Source: Oreohelix idahoensis
Taxonomy: Eukaryota > Mollusca > Gastropoda > Stylommatophora > Oreohelicidae
Assembly: GCA_024509875.1 (NCBI GenBank)
Contig: JAMPIV010004448.1
Span: forward strand, 124,001 to 188,000
Direction of reading: 5' to 3'
DNA length: 64,000 nucleotides
The notes under the pieces: model-generated
Databases searched by the model: none
Seen by the model: only the letters and a program-made list of their open reading frames with translations
Told to the model about the DNA's origin: nothing
Part shown: in pieces, positions 12,387 to 23,175 of the stretch
Layout of the letters: the number at the start of each line of letters is the position of its first letter
Position numbering within the stretch: position 1 is the stretch's first letter
Position numbers and translations under genes: made by a program

Positions 12387-13770
12387 TCATTATTGAGTTA
12401 CTTCCCTTGAACTCCGCGGATAAAAACATTTTACTGCGATTTATTCGTTGTTTGGGTAATAATAGATTGTTCTTGCTTCAGAATATCTATGGCCTGAATT
12501 TATGTGTATTGTTTGTCTGAGTAGGACAAGTCTGTCTTATATCTGTATATCTTTACATATCTAAGTCGAACTATATGTTCTGTTGTCTCTAGAGAGGTCA
12601 AAGGCTATTCGGCGGATGTGTGGCTTGAGTGGTGTGATTTGGCTTCGTCCTGATAGGGACTGTGTGTGTGTTTTGCTATGTCGGCTTGATGCCTTGAAAA
12701 AGTGATCTCAGTGGTTTTGGGGAAAGTGATAGTCGTCTAGACCTATCGTGTATGCTTTACCCCAGTGTTTATTCATCTTGCCAAGGAATGGCAGTTTCAT
12801 ATTCCCTCTACCAAGGTAATCAAAGATACTCTTATGAACTCTCGATCGAAGCCACCATTGTCGATAATTACGATTTGAATGTTTAAGAGAATATATTTGA
12901 CTCGATGAAAAACGACTTCGATTCCTAGCAGCACTATATTCTGTAGAATGCAGTCTATTGTTCATGACCAAATCTACAGAGCAACGAAATGTTGTATGAA
13001 TGACTAACTTTAGAACAGATTCATTATCTGTATTCAAACGTGAGTGACAGTTCACGAGTGGAGCCATCTTGGAACCAAAACATGTAGGACTTTCAAGAAG
13101 AGAGAAAAGGGATGCCCGTATTATCGCTTGATCAGTCCAGAGATCACTGCTACACATGAGAACCCATTGTTAGCGGTTCAATATTATTATATGGAAAAAT
13201 ATGTGCTGAACATTATGTTGAAGAATCGTTGCTAAACGAGATTAGGTTTAGAAGTCATCTGAAATATTGTTTACAAGCTGACGTGCTCAGTCAGTGACGT
13301 CAGATGATATATGTATGGGCGATACTGAGTGCTTGGCTATTGACAGTCCATTATACCATTATTCTACATGAGTGCCCATGTAACATTGCAAGACCATTTG
13401 TCCACTGTACTATGATGTATTATGGCAACCTGTGATTTGTCACTATCTGTGCTGTCGAGTGTGTACGTCCAATTAAACTTTAGAAAAGGTACACAGTCGT
13501 TGGTGTCGATGACTTCCGGTCATACATGAGTGTGAGAAGAGAACATTTGTCAACAACACGAACCCTTATCATCATTCGCACATTATACACTCCATCCATG
13601 TCTACACAACACTGCGTAGGTCAAGTTGACATTCCATACACTACAGTGGGGCAGGCAACACCATAGGGATCTTGTCAACTGATGATGATAGACGCCTGTC
13701 TTCCCGCCTAGGAGTGTTCTGGTGTACTTTATCAACATATATTATATCCAACTAAATATCAACTTTATCA
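12387..13770 (+). repeat. 3' LTR of the Gmr1-type element
   Basis: Near-identical to 4341-5720. Differences seen are TAAATA against TAAAAA near the start, a GTGTGT repeat longer by 2 bp, and GAGA against GAGAGA near 13100. Confidence 0.95.
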
Positions 13771-13820
13771 GATATAGGTTTGTCATATTGTCTGATTGTT
13801 GTCTAAATCATGATGTATGT

Positions 13821-13916
13821 AGGTTATAAAGATAATTTTGCCCTAGGTTATAAAGATAATTTTGCCCTAGGTTATAAAGATAATTTTGCCCTAGGTTATA
13901 AAGATAATTTTGCCCT
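13821..13916 (+). repeat. 24-bp tandem repeat, 4 perfect copies
   Basis: Four perfect copies of a 24-bp unit starting GGTTATAAAGATAATTTTGC. Because 24 is a multiple of 3 the unit reads as an octapeptide (GYKDNFAL), but there is no gene context. It lies just right of the LTR element. Confidence 0.95.
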
Positions 13917-14107
13917 GTTTGTTTATGGTCAGGTAACTGTTATCCTACTGTTACAATATTGGGACTTTATTTTATTGTATTTTTATTTTATTGAACAAAT
14001 ATTTCAAATACATGCCAGAATAAATGGATTCAGTATGGAAGAAGAAAGACAGGAAGGGCAGAATGTTAGATGAGCCTGCGTGCCCAATTCTAAACCCTTT
14101 GAAAATA

Positions 14108-14275
14108 AAGTTCGTTCATTGATTACTTGCAGTGTTGTTGTGTGGTCTAATTACTTGCAATGTTGTCATATGATATAATTACTTGCAGTGTTGTCGTGTG
14201 GTCTAATTACTTGCAGTGTTGTCGTGTGGTCTAATTACTTGCAGTGTTGTTGTGTGGTCTAATTATTTGCAGTGG
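14108..14275 (+). repeat. Minisatellite remnant, about 26-bp unit
   Basis: Several copies of GTGTTGTCGTGTGGTCTAAT plus TACTTGCA. They match the divergent units at the left edge of the larger array (3120-3170), so this is the continuation of the array split by the LTR element. Confidence 0.9.
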
Positions 14276-14334
14276 TGCCATATTGCAAAGTTGTACAAAT
14301 GGTAACGCTTTATTTCCACTATTCCTTTTAACAG

Positions 14335-14467
14335 AGAATGTAATGGAGATGCTTCAGAGTCGGCCTTGCTTAAATGTGTGGAACTTTCTATTGGTAATGT
14401 CACAGAGTACCGTCGCAGGAACAAGAAAATTTGTGAGATTCCATTCAACTCAACCAACAAATACCAG
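14335..14467 (+). CDS. ATP1A: Na+/K+-ATPase alpha subunit, exon B
   Basis: The second exon codes for part of the N domain: [11 protein letters not shown], then [10 protein letters not shown] at the end. These are hallmark strings of the Na+/K+-ATPase family around the nucleotide-binding pocket. The acceptor TTTTAACAG ends at 14334 and the donor GTGAGA starts at 14468. The first base completes the Arg codon begun in exon A and the exon ends on a codon boundary (CAG). All 44 complete codons are open. The neighbouring intron begins with a 46-bp direct duplication that leaves the donor intact. Confidence 0.95.
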
Positions 14468-14476
14468 GTGAGATTG

Positions 14477-14568
14477 TTTTGTCTTGTTTGTTCCTCTAGA
14501 AACCATGACTACAGAGGTAGCCTTTTGTCTTGTTTGCTCCTCTAGAAGCCATGACTACAGAGGTAGCC
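14477..14568 (+). repeat. 46-bp direct duplication beside the exon B donor
   Basis: Two copies (14477-14522 and 14523-14568) of a 46-bp unit beginning TTTTGTCTTGTTTG and containing CTCTAGAA, differing at 2 positions. It begins 9 bp after the splice donor. Confidence 0.95.
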
Positions 14569-14984
14569 TACACCAAGGCAGTGGTGGTTTCTGTAACAAT
14601 TTATGTCACATGATGTTGCCAGCCCCAGTCAACCTCCTATTAGTGACATGTCTGAGGGGTCAGTCGTCCTGTTCTTTGTCTCCTCAGAGATCCCTGGGAA
14701 CTTCACAAATAAGATATGGTCATGATAAAAGGTCATGATAGCTGCCTTCTGTTTAGTGTTGATTCTCATAGGACACATTTATGCTTATATGAAAGAATAA
14801 CATCTGTAGCGAACATTTACTTGTACAGAAAAGTGTACATATCCAAGTCATGACTTGTCTAGGTAGACAGCAATCTGAAGGTCTGCATCCTTCCTTGTTT
14901 TTAACAGCTGCACGTTTTAAAAATGCTTGTCTCCATTTGTTGATGTCCATATAAAACATCAACAAAGTTAATAAGACCTGGGCA

Positions 14985-16062
14985 GTCAGAATGATATGAC
15001 GAGACCTGGACACTGAGGATGACATGACGAGACCTGGACGCTGAGGATGACATGAAATCTGGACAGTGAGGATGATGAGACCTGCCCAGTAGGGATGATG
15101 TGACGAGACCTGGCTAGTACGGATGACGTGATGAGACCTGGACACTGAGGATGACATGATGAGACATGGACAGTGAGGATGACATGAGACCTGGACAGAA
15201 TGACGAGACCTGGGCAATGAGAATGACATGACGAAACATGGACACTGAGAATGACATGGCGAGACATGGACACTGAGGATGACATGACGAGATCTGGACA
15301 CTGAGAATGACATGACGAGAACTGGACACTGAGGATGACATGACGAGATCTGGACACTGAGAATGACATGGCGAGACATGGACACTGAGGATGACATGAC
15401 GAGAACTGGACACTGAGAATGACATGACGAGAACTGGACACTGAGGATGACATGACGAGATCTGGACACTGAGGATGACATGACGAGATCTGGACAGTGA
15501 GAATGACATGATGAGACATGGATACTGAGAATGACATGACGAGACTGGACACTGAGGATGACATGATGAGACATGGACACTGAGGATGACATGAGATCAA
15601 TACAGTGAGGATGACGAGACCTGGCCAGTACGGATGATGTGACCAGACCTGGCCAGTGAGGATGACATGATGAGACCTGGACAGTGCGGATGACGTGACG
15701 AGACATGGACACTGAGGATGACGCGATGAGACATGGACAGTGAGGATGACATGATGAGAAATGGACACCGAGGATGACATGACGAGACATGGACATTTAG
15801 GATGACATGATTATACATGGACACTTAGGATACATGACGAGACATGGACAGTAAGGATGACATGACAAGACCTGGCCAGTGGGGATGACGTGGCGAGACC
15901 TGGCTAGTGGGGATGACGTGGCGAGGCCGGGCCAGTGGGGATGACGTGGCGAGACCTGGCCAGTGGGGATGACGTGGCGAGACTTGGGCAGTGGAGATGA
16001 CGTGATGAGACCTGGGCAGTGGAAATGACGTGGCGAGACCTGGGCAGTGGGTATGGCGAGGC
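14985..16062 (-). repeat. Minisatellite, about 28-bp unit
   Basis: About 38 units related to GATGACATGACGAGACCTGG plus ACACTGAG. The unit changes along the array: ACACTGAG types on the left and middle, GGCCAGTGGGGATGACGTGG types at the right end. The minus strand has almost no stop codons, which yields long spurious open frames repeating SSCHPQCP-like strings. The array stops about 45 bp before exon C. Confidence 0.95.
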
Positions 16063-16106
16063 TCACCTGTCATTTATTTATGAAGTAAATCTCTTTCTAC
16101 TTTCAG

Positions 16107-16299
16107 GTATCCATTCATGAGACAGAAGACCCCAATGACCCCCGCTACCTCCTGGTGATGAAAGGAGCCCCAGAGAGAATCATGGACCGCTGCTCTACAA
16201 TCCTCATGCATGGCAAAGATCAGCCTTTAGATGATAACTTCAGGGAGGCTTTCAATTCTGCGTATATGGAGCTGGGAGGTCTTGGAGAAAGAGTCTTGG
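16107..16299 (+). CDS. ATP1A: Na+/K+-ATPase alpha subunit, exon C
   Basis: The third exon reads [20 protein letters not shown], then [10 protein letters not shown], ending GGLGERVL plus one base of a Gly codon. The KGAPERI motif is the conserved nucleotide-binding lysine region of P-type ATPases. The acceptor CTACTTTCAG ends at 16106 and the donor is GTTAGT at 16300. It starts on a codon boundary, as exon B ends on one, and finishes one base into a codon that exon D completes. No defects were seen. Confidence 0.96.
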
Positions 16300-17259
16300 G
16301 TTAGTTGGTTTTTCTTTACGTCATTTTCTTGAAAAAAAAAAGAATAAAAAGTGATACTTAGAAGTGATAACAAATATTAGAATCTATTTCCTGAAAACCG
16401 TTTTTGACATGAAATAATCATCTGATGATAACTGGAGCTATTGCTAACATGTAACTTTCTGTTCTATATTCCCTGTCTGTCTGTGTGTGTGTCTGTCTGT
16501 GTGTCTCTGATTTGAAAATTGATTTTCTGACTAAGTCATCATTGTCACAGGTAGGTATAAATAGAGAGTAGGTTATGTCTGATTTCAGACAGAGGATGAT
16601 TGTGTAGAGTGAGAATAGAGAGAAATGGAGTCACAGTTGGAAAAATTGGGAAAAGATGAGCCGTCTGAAGGGTAGTGGTGGTACTATCTTCAGCCTACCT
16701 TTACTGTCTTTTGAATGGCAATCTATTTCCTGCCATCCTATGCTAATAGATGACAATGATCTTGTAAGCAGTAAGGACATACGATACCCAAGTGACAGGT
16801 AAGATAAGAGGGTCTGACCACCACAGAGTGTATATATATTTTATTGAAGAAAAATAATCCATGACATCAAGAAAATCAACATAAGTCTGCCTTTAACACT
16901 TCGGCAGTCCACAGATCACAAATCATAGAATAACGTACAACACCCAACACCACTTTGTTTCACTACTAGACAACCACGCAAATCCCTCATTCACTCGTGT
17001 CGCACTATCACTCATTAAAGTCTGCCCAAGTCCTGCTTCTATCGGACAGTGGGCTCCCAGTTCTGGACGAACAGCCACGTCTGCCTTACTGTTAAATTAC
17101 TCCAAGAAATGGTAGCACTTCTCACGACTAAGTGCCTAACACTGATCCAATGGATAAAGAAAGTAACTTCCGAAGAGAACGTGCACAATTTATCCTAGCG
17201 CGCACCCGTTTTCAAAAGGCACAAATGAAGACTACTCTGGTAGTGCATTTATCCTTGCA

Positions 17260-18050
17260 CTATTCAGAATCCGACTATCAAGTCGCTCTAGGGCACTTCT
17301 TTGATCCTTAGCCGCCGACCGAGTAAGCAGATCTTGGTTGGTGATGGTATTCGGCCAAAAGATTCGATGAATTTTTCTTAGGCATGTTGTGTGAAAAGAG
17401 GACAATTTCGAAATTTCCTTCTCTGTAATTCTTCAGCATTCCGCACCATAGAGAAGCACAGAAAGCGCACAGCTCTGATATAATCTTAATTTTGTGCTTG
17501 TGCTGTACTGAGAAGACTTCCAGATGTTGTTTAGACTAAAAAAGGCTGTTCTTGCTTTGTTCATTCTGTTGTTGTCTTTGTTCATTCTGTTGTTGTCTTT
17601 GCTTGCTCCGCTGCCTGGTGTTACTATGCATCCTAAGTATGTGAAGGTGTCTGTCTGTTCCAGTTGCTGATTCCTTACTGATATGGGCTCAGGGTTGCTC
17701 ACATTGAGTGTCATGACCTCTGTCTTCTTTAGATTGATGTTCAAGCCCACCTGCTGGCTATACTTATTAAGTCTATCCGTTTTTTTTCCTGGATGTGTTG
17801 ATGTGAATGTGCTAGTAGTGCAATGTCATCTGCATATTCCAGATCTTACAATGTAGAAAATGTAGTCCATCTTATTCCTCTTGGACTGCCCTCTGTTGTC
17901 TGGCGCATCACCCAGTCTGACTGTAAAAAATAGAGTGGTTGATAAGGGGCATCCCTGTCGTACTCCTGTCTTCACCTCAAAGGTTAGGTTGCTCTGCCCA
18001 ACGCTACACGTAAAGTTGGCATAGAGGCTTTTTATGATTGACATCTAGGG
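17260..18050 (-). pseudogene. Non-LTR retrotransposon (LINE) RT fragment
   Basis: On the minus strand there is the C-terminal half of a LINE reverse transcriptase. The order is KTGVRQGCPLS (RT fingers/palm, near 17960), then in another frame GLNINLKKTEVMTLN, FTYLGCIV and LYQSCALSVLLYGAEC (17433-17750). The 3' side retains a KIHRIFWPN-like stretch. The YADD region and several frames are lost. A 21-bp tandem duplication (NNRMNKD twice) sits at about 17560-17600. It is a decayed, 5'-truncated insertion of uncertain clade. Confidence 0.8.
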
Positions 18051-18613
18051 CACTGCTGATAAACAAATGACCAAGTGAGGGCTCTTCAAGCTAAGCGCCT
18101 CTGTGCTGAACTTGACGATGACGTGGCTTCATGTATGTGACGAATGGAAAACAATGGCTTCTTCTCTTTTGTTGTATGATAGTAATATCCACGGTGACCG
18201 GACATTAATGGGTCCGACAGTTGCTCTGAGGAGTGGAAGGCAAAGGCACCGGTGAGGTGCCGTAGGCGGTGGTTAATAATTCCAAATGACCGCCAGGTAA
18301 GCTAGGCTACTGACAGGCAGTTTGCTCGGCAGTGCGATCTGGGAATATTGGTAGCTGGTAGATGCAGGCTAGAAGAATAAACTCCACGGGCCACTTTATG
18401 ATAAATGCCCGAACTATTTCTGGAGAATCTTTGTTTGTGCCTGGTAGCAAAAGCACAGACAGCATCCAAATGATCAGCGCTGAAAATACACGATAAGTGA
18501 AGAAAATATACATATCTAGCCATAATAGAATATCAAAAAGGCTATACATTTACAACCACAAATGACACTATCTTTTCTCTTCCTCGCTCGACAATACGCG
18601 TTCGTCAAATAAT

Positions 18614-18614
<1 letters not shown>
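18051..18614. other. Unassigned intron sequence
   Basis: Mixed sequence with a GC-richer patch at 18180-18360. I recognise no protein motif, terminal repeat or RNA gene here. Confidence 0.4.

Positions 18615-18653
<39 letters not shown>
18615..18653 (+). repeat. Homopolymer run of 39 C
   Basis: An uninterrupted C run of 39 bases. It may be a genuine G/C homopolymer or an assembly artefact. Its length should be treated as uncertain. Confidence 0.97.
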
Positions 18654-19639
18654 TTCCCGACTCGAATTCACACCTGTACCAGTCTTCAGTCAAGCGTGAT
18701 GGCTTTGGCCAGCGCGTTGTTAATTCGCACACAGGCAATAAAAGAGCTCTAAGTGTTGGTCATCCAAACACAGAAACAAATTAATAGCAAACGATCAATG
18801 CAGAATCAAATTATAAACATAAAATAACACTGTCACATAAAAATAATATACAGTTCCCTTCTGTCATTTACAATCTATTTCTCCCTTCTCTGTCTGAAAA
18901 AAACAAATCACTGTCTATTCATATGTCTGGTCAGTGCCTCTAAAGCAGAGTTACAATTGGTGGCGCGCTTTACATTATGTGTCTCCTCCGGTCCCACAAA
19001 AGTTTCATTTCGTTAAGAATTAACTATATGAGATGGAATTAATAACCTGAGATGAGACTATCTCTATATAATATAATACTAAGCTCACACCCTAATTTAA
19101 CTCTAAGAGAATTTTATCGGTCTTACCCGCTCAAGGAATAAATCTCCGTACAGTATTAAATGACAACAGCTTTCAACTTGAGGTATTCGTTACTAGTAGC
19201 GAGAATCCAAGAAGCAACTAGTGCAGAATTGTTGTTGTTGTTTTGATGGGTTGATGGGTGGAGATCGGGCACTAAACATCTGACTGTTATTACCTCTTCT
19301 CGTTCCATCTTGGTCTACCCTGTTCAACCTGAAAGTTGGTTATAATTGGGTATTTAGTGTCATTTTATTTACTAATTTGTATTCAATTTAATTAACTATC
19401 GTCTTTTGCAGTTGTTGATTTTTATTTATATTAGCTTTTGTCAATTGTATTTACTTTTTTGTATTGTTTATAGATGACTATTGTCCTTTACGCTTGGTTT
19501 TTATTTGTATTTGTTCTTTTTGAGTTGTTGTTCATTTTTTTTTTTTTAATTACCTTGTCTTTCCTTGTCCTATGAATAGTTAGTTTTTTGTTAATGCTTT
19601 GTTAGGGTCTAGTTCTTGTTGCTTAATTTTTATTTATTT
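18654..19639. other. Unassigned AT-rich intron sequence
   Basis: AT-rich sequence with T-rich stretches near 19340-19660. Nothing supportable beyond the downstream LINE remnant was seen. Confidence 0.4.
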
Positions 19640-20330
19640 GGATGTTTTTCCTGAAGTGCTATCCTTATATGTTTTCCTTTGTTTTATGTATATATCTTTT
19701 AAGTATTGATTGGGCATCTCTTGGGGCATCTATACTTAAAACCTTATCACCTGTTAAGTCTATATTGTGATTTTTATAGTAAGTTTTTAATTCAAGTCTT
19801 TGTTGTTCATACTTTTTACAGTGGATCAGGTAGATGTCTATGTCATTCTCTTCCTGACATTCTTGGCAGTGTGGTTCTTCTACCATAAAGTATGCTGCAC
19901 CGAGACGGAGACGCCACAGTTTTTTGTTCGATGGTATCTTTAATTCTTCTCTGACCTGGCACGTCCTTGTTGGTTCTTTCAGCAGTTTGAACGCATGTCT
20001 GCCTTTTCTACTGTTTTTCCATGATGTCTTCCATTCCTCATTTATAGTTATCTTCACTTGGCTCTTGATCTCCGACCTTCCTAGTCCTACTTTTATATTG
20101 TTTTTACTTGTTCTTCCATTCTTGGCGTTCTGGTCTACCAACTCGTTGCCAGCAATACCTATGTGTGCTGGAACCCACACTAGCCTCACACTACATCCTC
20201 TGTGCCCTAGTGATGTATTAATTGCTAGAATTTCTTCCTTTATGTCTGGCCGGCTACATTTACCTGGGTGTTCTAGTGCTTGTAGTGATCATAGTGAGTC
20301 TGTAAATATCGTAACAGCTTCTGGTGGGTT
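19640..20330 (-). pseudogene. LINE RNase H and C-terminal zinc-motif fragment
   Basis: The minus strand encodes an RNase H remnant: FTDSL, an in-frame stop, SLQALEHP, then VWVPAHIGIAGNELVD (the conserved His and Asp region). It is followed by a C-terminal CQECQEENDID...HC zinc-like motif and a stop at 19665. This arrangement is typical of the 3' part of I-type non-LTR retrotransposons. It is 5' truncated and carries at least one stop. Confidence 0.82.
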
Positions 20331-20762
20331 ATCTCAGAAACATAGAGACAGGGTCTTTAATAGTAGGACAGACTACCAGGTGGCCCGCACGTGCATACAA
20401 GGAACTACTGCTTGAGACGTAAGACCTACGGTCAGAAGGTCCAATCGTCTCCCGCTGAAATGTGCTGGCGGCACAGCATCAAAGTAGAGAATTTCCCTCT
20501 GCTATCGGGTAAAAAGGGCACTCTTAGCTGGCCGCTCGCTAGACCGTACAGGGACGGCAAAGATAAAGACGAGGACCTGAGTGTCCGCGAAAGAAAAAGA
20601 AACGGGAGATGGTTCCCGTGTTGTCCCCAGAATCTCTGAATCAAAGACTTTATTAAGAGGCCGTTCACTAGATCTAAGGCTATGACAACTTTAGCCGCTT
20701 CCACGTGCAAAAGGTGTGTCTTATCTTGGCATTACCAAGATTGACAGAATCTAAGAGAGAAT
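20331..20762. other. Unassigned sequence between LINE remnant and SINE
   Basis: Moderately GC-rich sequence with a short open frame on each strand and no known motif. It may be a 5' or 3' piece of another retroelement. Confidence 0.35.
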
Positions 20763-20815
20763 ATAAAGGTAAAGGATCCCGTTACACGCTCATTGAGGCA
20801 TATTGGGAATATGGG
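20763..20815 (-). mobile_element. SINE copy 2, tail half
   Basis: This is the tail of the SINE family seen at 1977-2258 (ACGCTCATTGAGGCATATTG, then GGAATATGGG). It is cut at 20815 by the LTR element, and the rest resumes at 26552. Confidence 0.9.
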
Positions 20816-22824
20816 TGTGGTAGGGTGGGCGAGATGATGATGATGATTATATTGTGATGTGTGATCACTCTCTTGTCACACTCGCACCGACCCGAACAAC
20901 AATAAAACTCTTGATTCTAGAGGCAGGGGCTATATTTATTTTTACAACCCATTCAGTGACAAAGCAAACATTAAACAAATAAACTAGCGAACATAACAAA
21001 ACTAAACAAAACAAAACACCCAACAGTGCCCGATGCTAATCTGAAGAAGCAAACAAAGCACAGAATAGTTAAAATCATAATATAATACTGAATGAGAAAC
21101 ACCACGCTCTCACCTGTCAAACTGTCCTACGCCGCCACCTGACACACTCAACTATCACACACACTCATGTGTGTCGTCCAATGCGACTAGTATGGTGTTG
21201 TGCATGAGGCTGGCAACCTCACCATGTAACACAGATTGCTACCGAAACCACTACTGCCCTAGCATATGAATACTTAATATGAAGGCAAACCACACTGTTG
21301 GCCCCATGTTCCCTCAGGAGCGGAGAAGAGAAATATATATCTTGAAGTGAGCCCACGTGCTCTCACAACCATTCCTCTCATAACCATAATTAAATAATCA
21401 TAAAATGGACATAAAATAATATTCAACTATATGTACAACAAATACTCTCAGTAATGAGAATAAGCTACTACCTCGTAACCGATCCACACCAGTATTCGTT
21501 ACTGCATTCTGAAGCATGTCGTATGTGACGACTGGTGCGCCAGGCAACAAGCGTGTCGTATATGACCACTGGTGCGACTGGGAATCTCATCACATGAAAC
21601 ACATCGTTACCGAAACAACCACTGCAATAGCATAAAAATGCTTCTTGTCGGCTTGTGATAGACACCAGCCACATTGGTGTTTCCATGCTCCGCCGGGAGC
21701 AACCAGAGAAACACATGTCTCAACAAAGGAGTGGCCTCGCGCTCTCCAGAAATCTAAATACATATTCTCACCTCACAGTAACCCATTAAAGATAAACAGT
21801 AGAATAATAAATAATCGTGAAATACTCAATTACTCTTACATTAAAGAAATAAAATAATTACTCTTGGCTTAACAACTAGAACTGGTCATCATATAAAGGA
21901 AATTTAACACGACAACTCTTTCTTTCCTTTACTGGGGAAAATTATCTTAATCTGCTTCCCACCCACGTGTCAATTCACACAATATAAAACTGGCGTCTTC
22001 TTTATACACACGCATGGTGACGCGCCGCCTTTCATGACCACGTGGTTGCCAACCTGATAACAGTCAATATCATCTAAATTAAAGTAAAAAATCGCTTCTC
22101 TGTCCAGTTTCATGTATGAAATAGCTCCCTACTACATTTGCCTTTCTTGCCCGGTCTGATGACTGACATAATTGCTCTTAAACTCTCACATGTGTGATTT
22201 GGGCTTTGCGTGCCTAATAAAACCTATCAAACATTATTTTCACTCATCTATCATTTCAAGACTAAATTATAATGTCCTAAAAAGACATTTCCTTTGGAAA
22301 CACATCTATCTATATCACTCAACATTAAAATAGCCACATCGATATTATTTCCGATTTATATAAAACTAATTCTAATTTAAATTAACTCACGTGTCATGTC
22401 TTTGTGTTCTTCTGTGTGGGTACACAGGGCGCCTCGTTTCGTTCTCTCTTGTCTGGACTGATACTTTAAGAAGGCCCGCTGCTGGTTCGCTATCTCTTTT
22501 TATAGGCACTAGGCTAATCACTCAACTACTGCGCGCTGGGCGTATTAATCTTGGCTACTTAAATATCACACGCGATTATCGCTTTAGGAATAGCGAAAAC
22601 ACAAATAAAACCTACAGCTATTTAATATAACACACGAGTATCAAATATGATTCACAACTATACACCACAATTATATGTAGGCTTTATTATGGCCTTTTCA
22701 TCAATCTTCCTTATCTCGTCAGAATTTTTACATACTAGCGTGCTACGCGCACTTCTAAAATATGGGCGATAAATCTGCCTAGAAACAGGTAGGGGGCGGG
22801 CGTCTCCTTTTCGGCCCCATCACA
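20816..22824 (-). repeat. 3' LTR (left copy) of gag-Lin28 element
   Basis: In minus orientation it begins TGTGATGGGGCCG and ends in CACCCTACCACA. It contains a diverged internal duplication: roughly 21180-21400 resembles 21500-21760 (shared CATGTAACACAGATTGCTACC / CATGAAACACATCGTTACC and CCATG(T/C)TCC segments). Small open frames in it have no recognised domain. Confidence 0.93.
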
Positions 22825-22845
22825 TATCTCCCTCCTGATTTTGTT
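22825..22845 (-). promoter_or_regulatory. Polypurine tract of gag-Lin28 element
   Basis: On the minus strand the bases just before the 3' LTR read AAAATCAGGAGGGAGATA, then TGTGATGG. This is the expected position and composition for the plus-strand primer of reverse transcription. Confidence 0.8.
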
Positions 22846-22863
22846 GTCGTCCCGACAACATCA

Positions 22864-23175
22864 CTACCTCAGGCACTTCTGTCGAAATCTCTTAGATCGT
22901 TGGTGCTGCATTTGATTATTTCTCAGCGGCGATGTTTTGGGCTCAGATTCTGTATTCGGTACAACTCGGCTAGAGACACTCTTGGTCGTCATGTCTCCAG
23001 TTGTACGTTGCCGTGCTGTCAGCCGCTGTGGTCTTGAAGACTCGCTCACCGGTGCCGCGTCGCTGTCTGCCCGTGACATCTGCCTGTCAGTGCTTGCAGC
23101 TGTCGAGTTTGAAGAGAGATCGCTCTTGACGTGCTTTCCACTCATCTTGTGTGGACGGTGGCTTACATTCCCCAC
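22864..23175 (-). CDS. Possible C-terminal tail frame of gag-Lin28 ORF
   Basis: An open frame of about 103 codons with no ATG at its upstream end, rich in Ser, Arg, Thr and Gln, overlaps the end of the Lin28-like frame by 13 nt. It is in the same frame as the gag ORF and -1 relative to the Lin28 frame. It has no recognisable domain. It may be a natural extension reached by frameshift, or a neutral open frame. Confidence 0.4.
   Translation of the reverse strand: MGNVSHRPHKMSGKHVKSDLSSNSTAASTDRQMSRADSDAAPVSESSRPQRLTARQRTTGDMTTKSVSSRVVPNTESEPKTSPLRNNQMQHQRSKRFRQKCLR

Larger units (their letters stand above)
4341..13770 (+). mobile_element. LTR retrotransposon, Gmr1-type (IN before RT), about 9.4 kb
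   Basis: A complete LTR element: 5' LTR, primer-binding site, long leader, gag, pro-IN-RT-RNase H, purine tract and 3' LTR. The integrase lies upstream of the reverse transcriptase, the order known for the Gmr1 clade of Ty3/gypsy-related elements and otherwise typical of Ty1/copia. The RT is clearly Ty3/gypsy-like (YLDD, FTKLDLSKGYWQ). The LTRs differ at only a few sites over 1.38 kb (one substitution and two 2-bp indels seen), so insertion is recent. Two frameshifts (in gag and near RNase H) indicate a copy that is probably not autonomous as it stands. No clear target duplication was seen, perhaps because the target was a repeat array. Confidence 0.93.
1904..14334 (+). other. Intron of Na+/K+-ATPase gene, about 12.4 kb
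   Basis: The intron runs from the GTAAGC donor at 1904 to the TTTTAACAG acceptor ending at 14334. It contains a SINE, two minisatellites, a full LTR retrotransposon and small tandem repeats, all listed separately. Host-derived unique sequence is a minor part of it. Confidence 0.9.

Noticed and set aside
14753..16073. Long overlapping minus-strand open frames of up to 347 codons
   Set aside because: They are translations of the 28-bp minisatellite in several phases at once. The unit simply lacks stops, and no start context or non-repeat domain exists.
22391..22630. Open frame in the left LTR, repeated at 26125-26358
   Set aside because: It is on the strand opposite to the element's genes and occurs in both LTRs only by copying. 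No domain.
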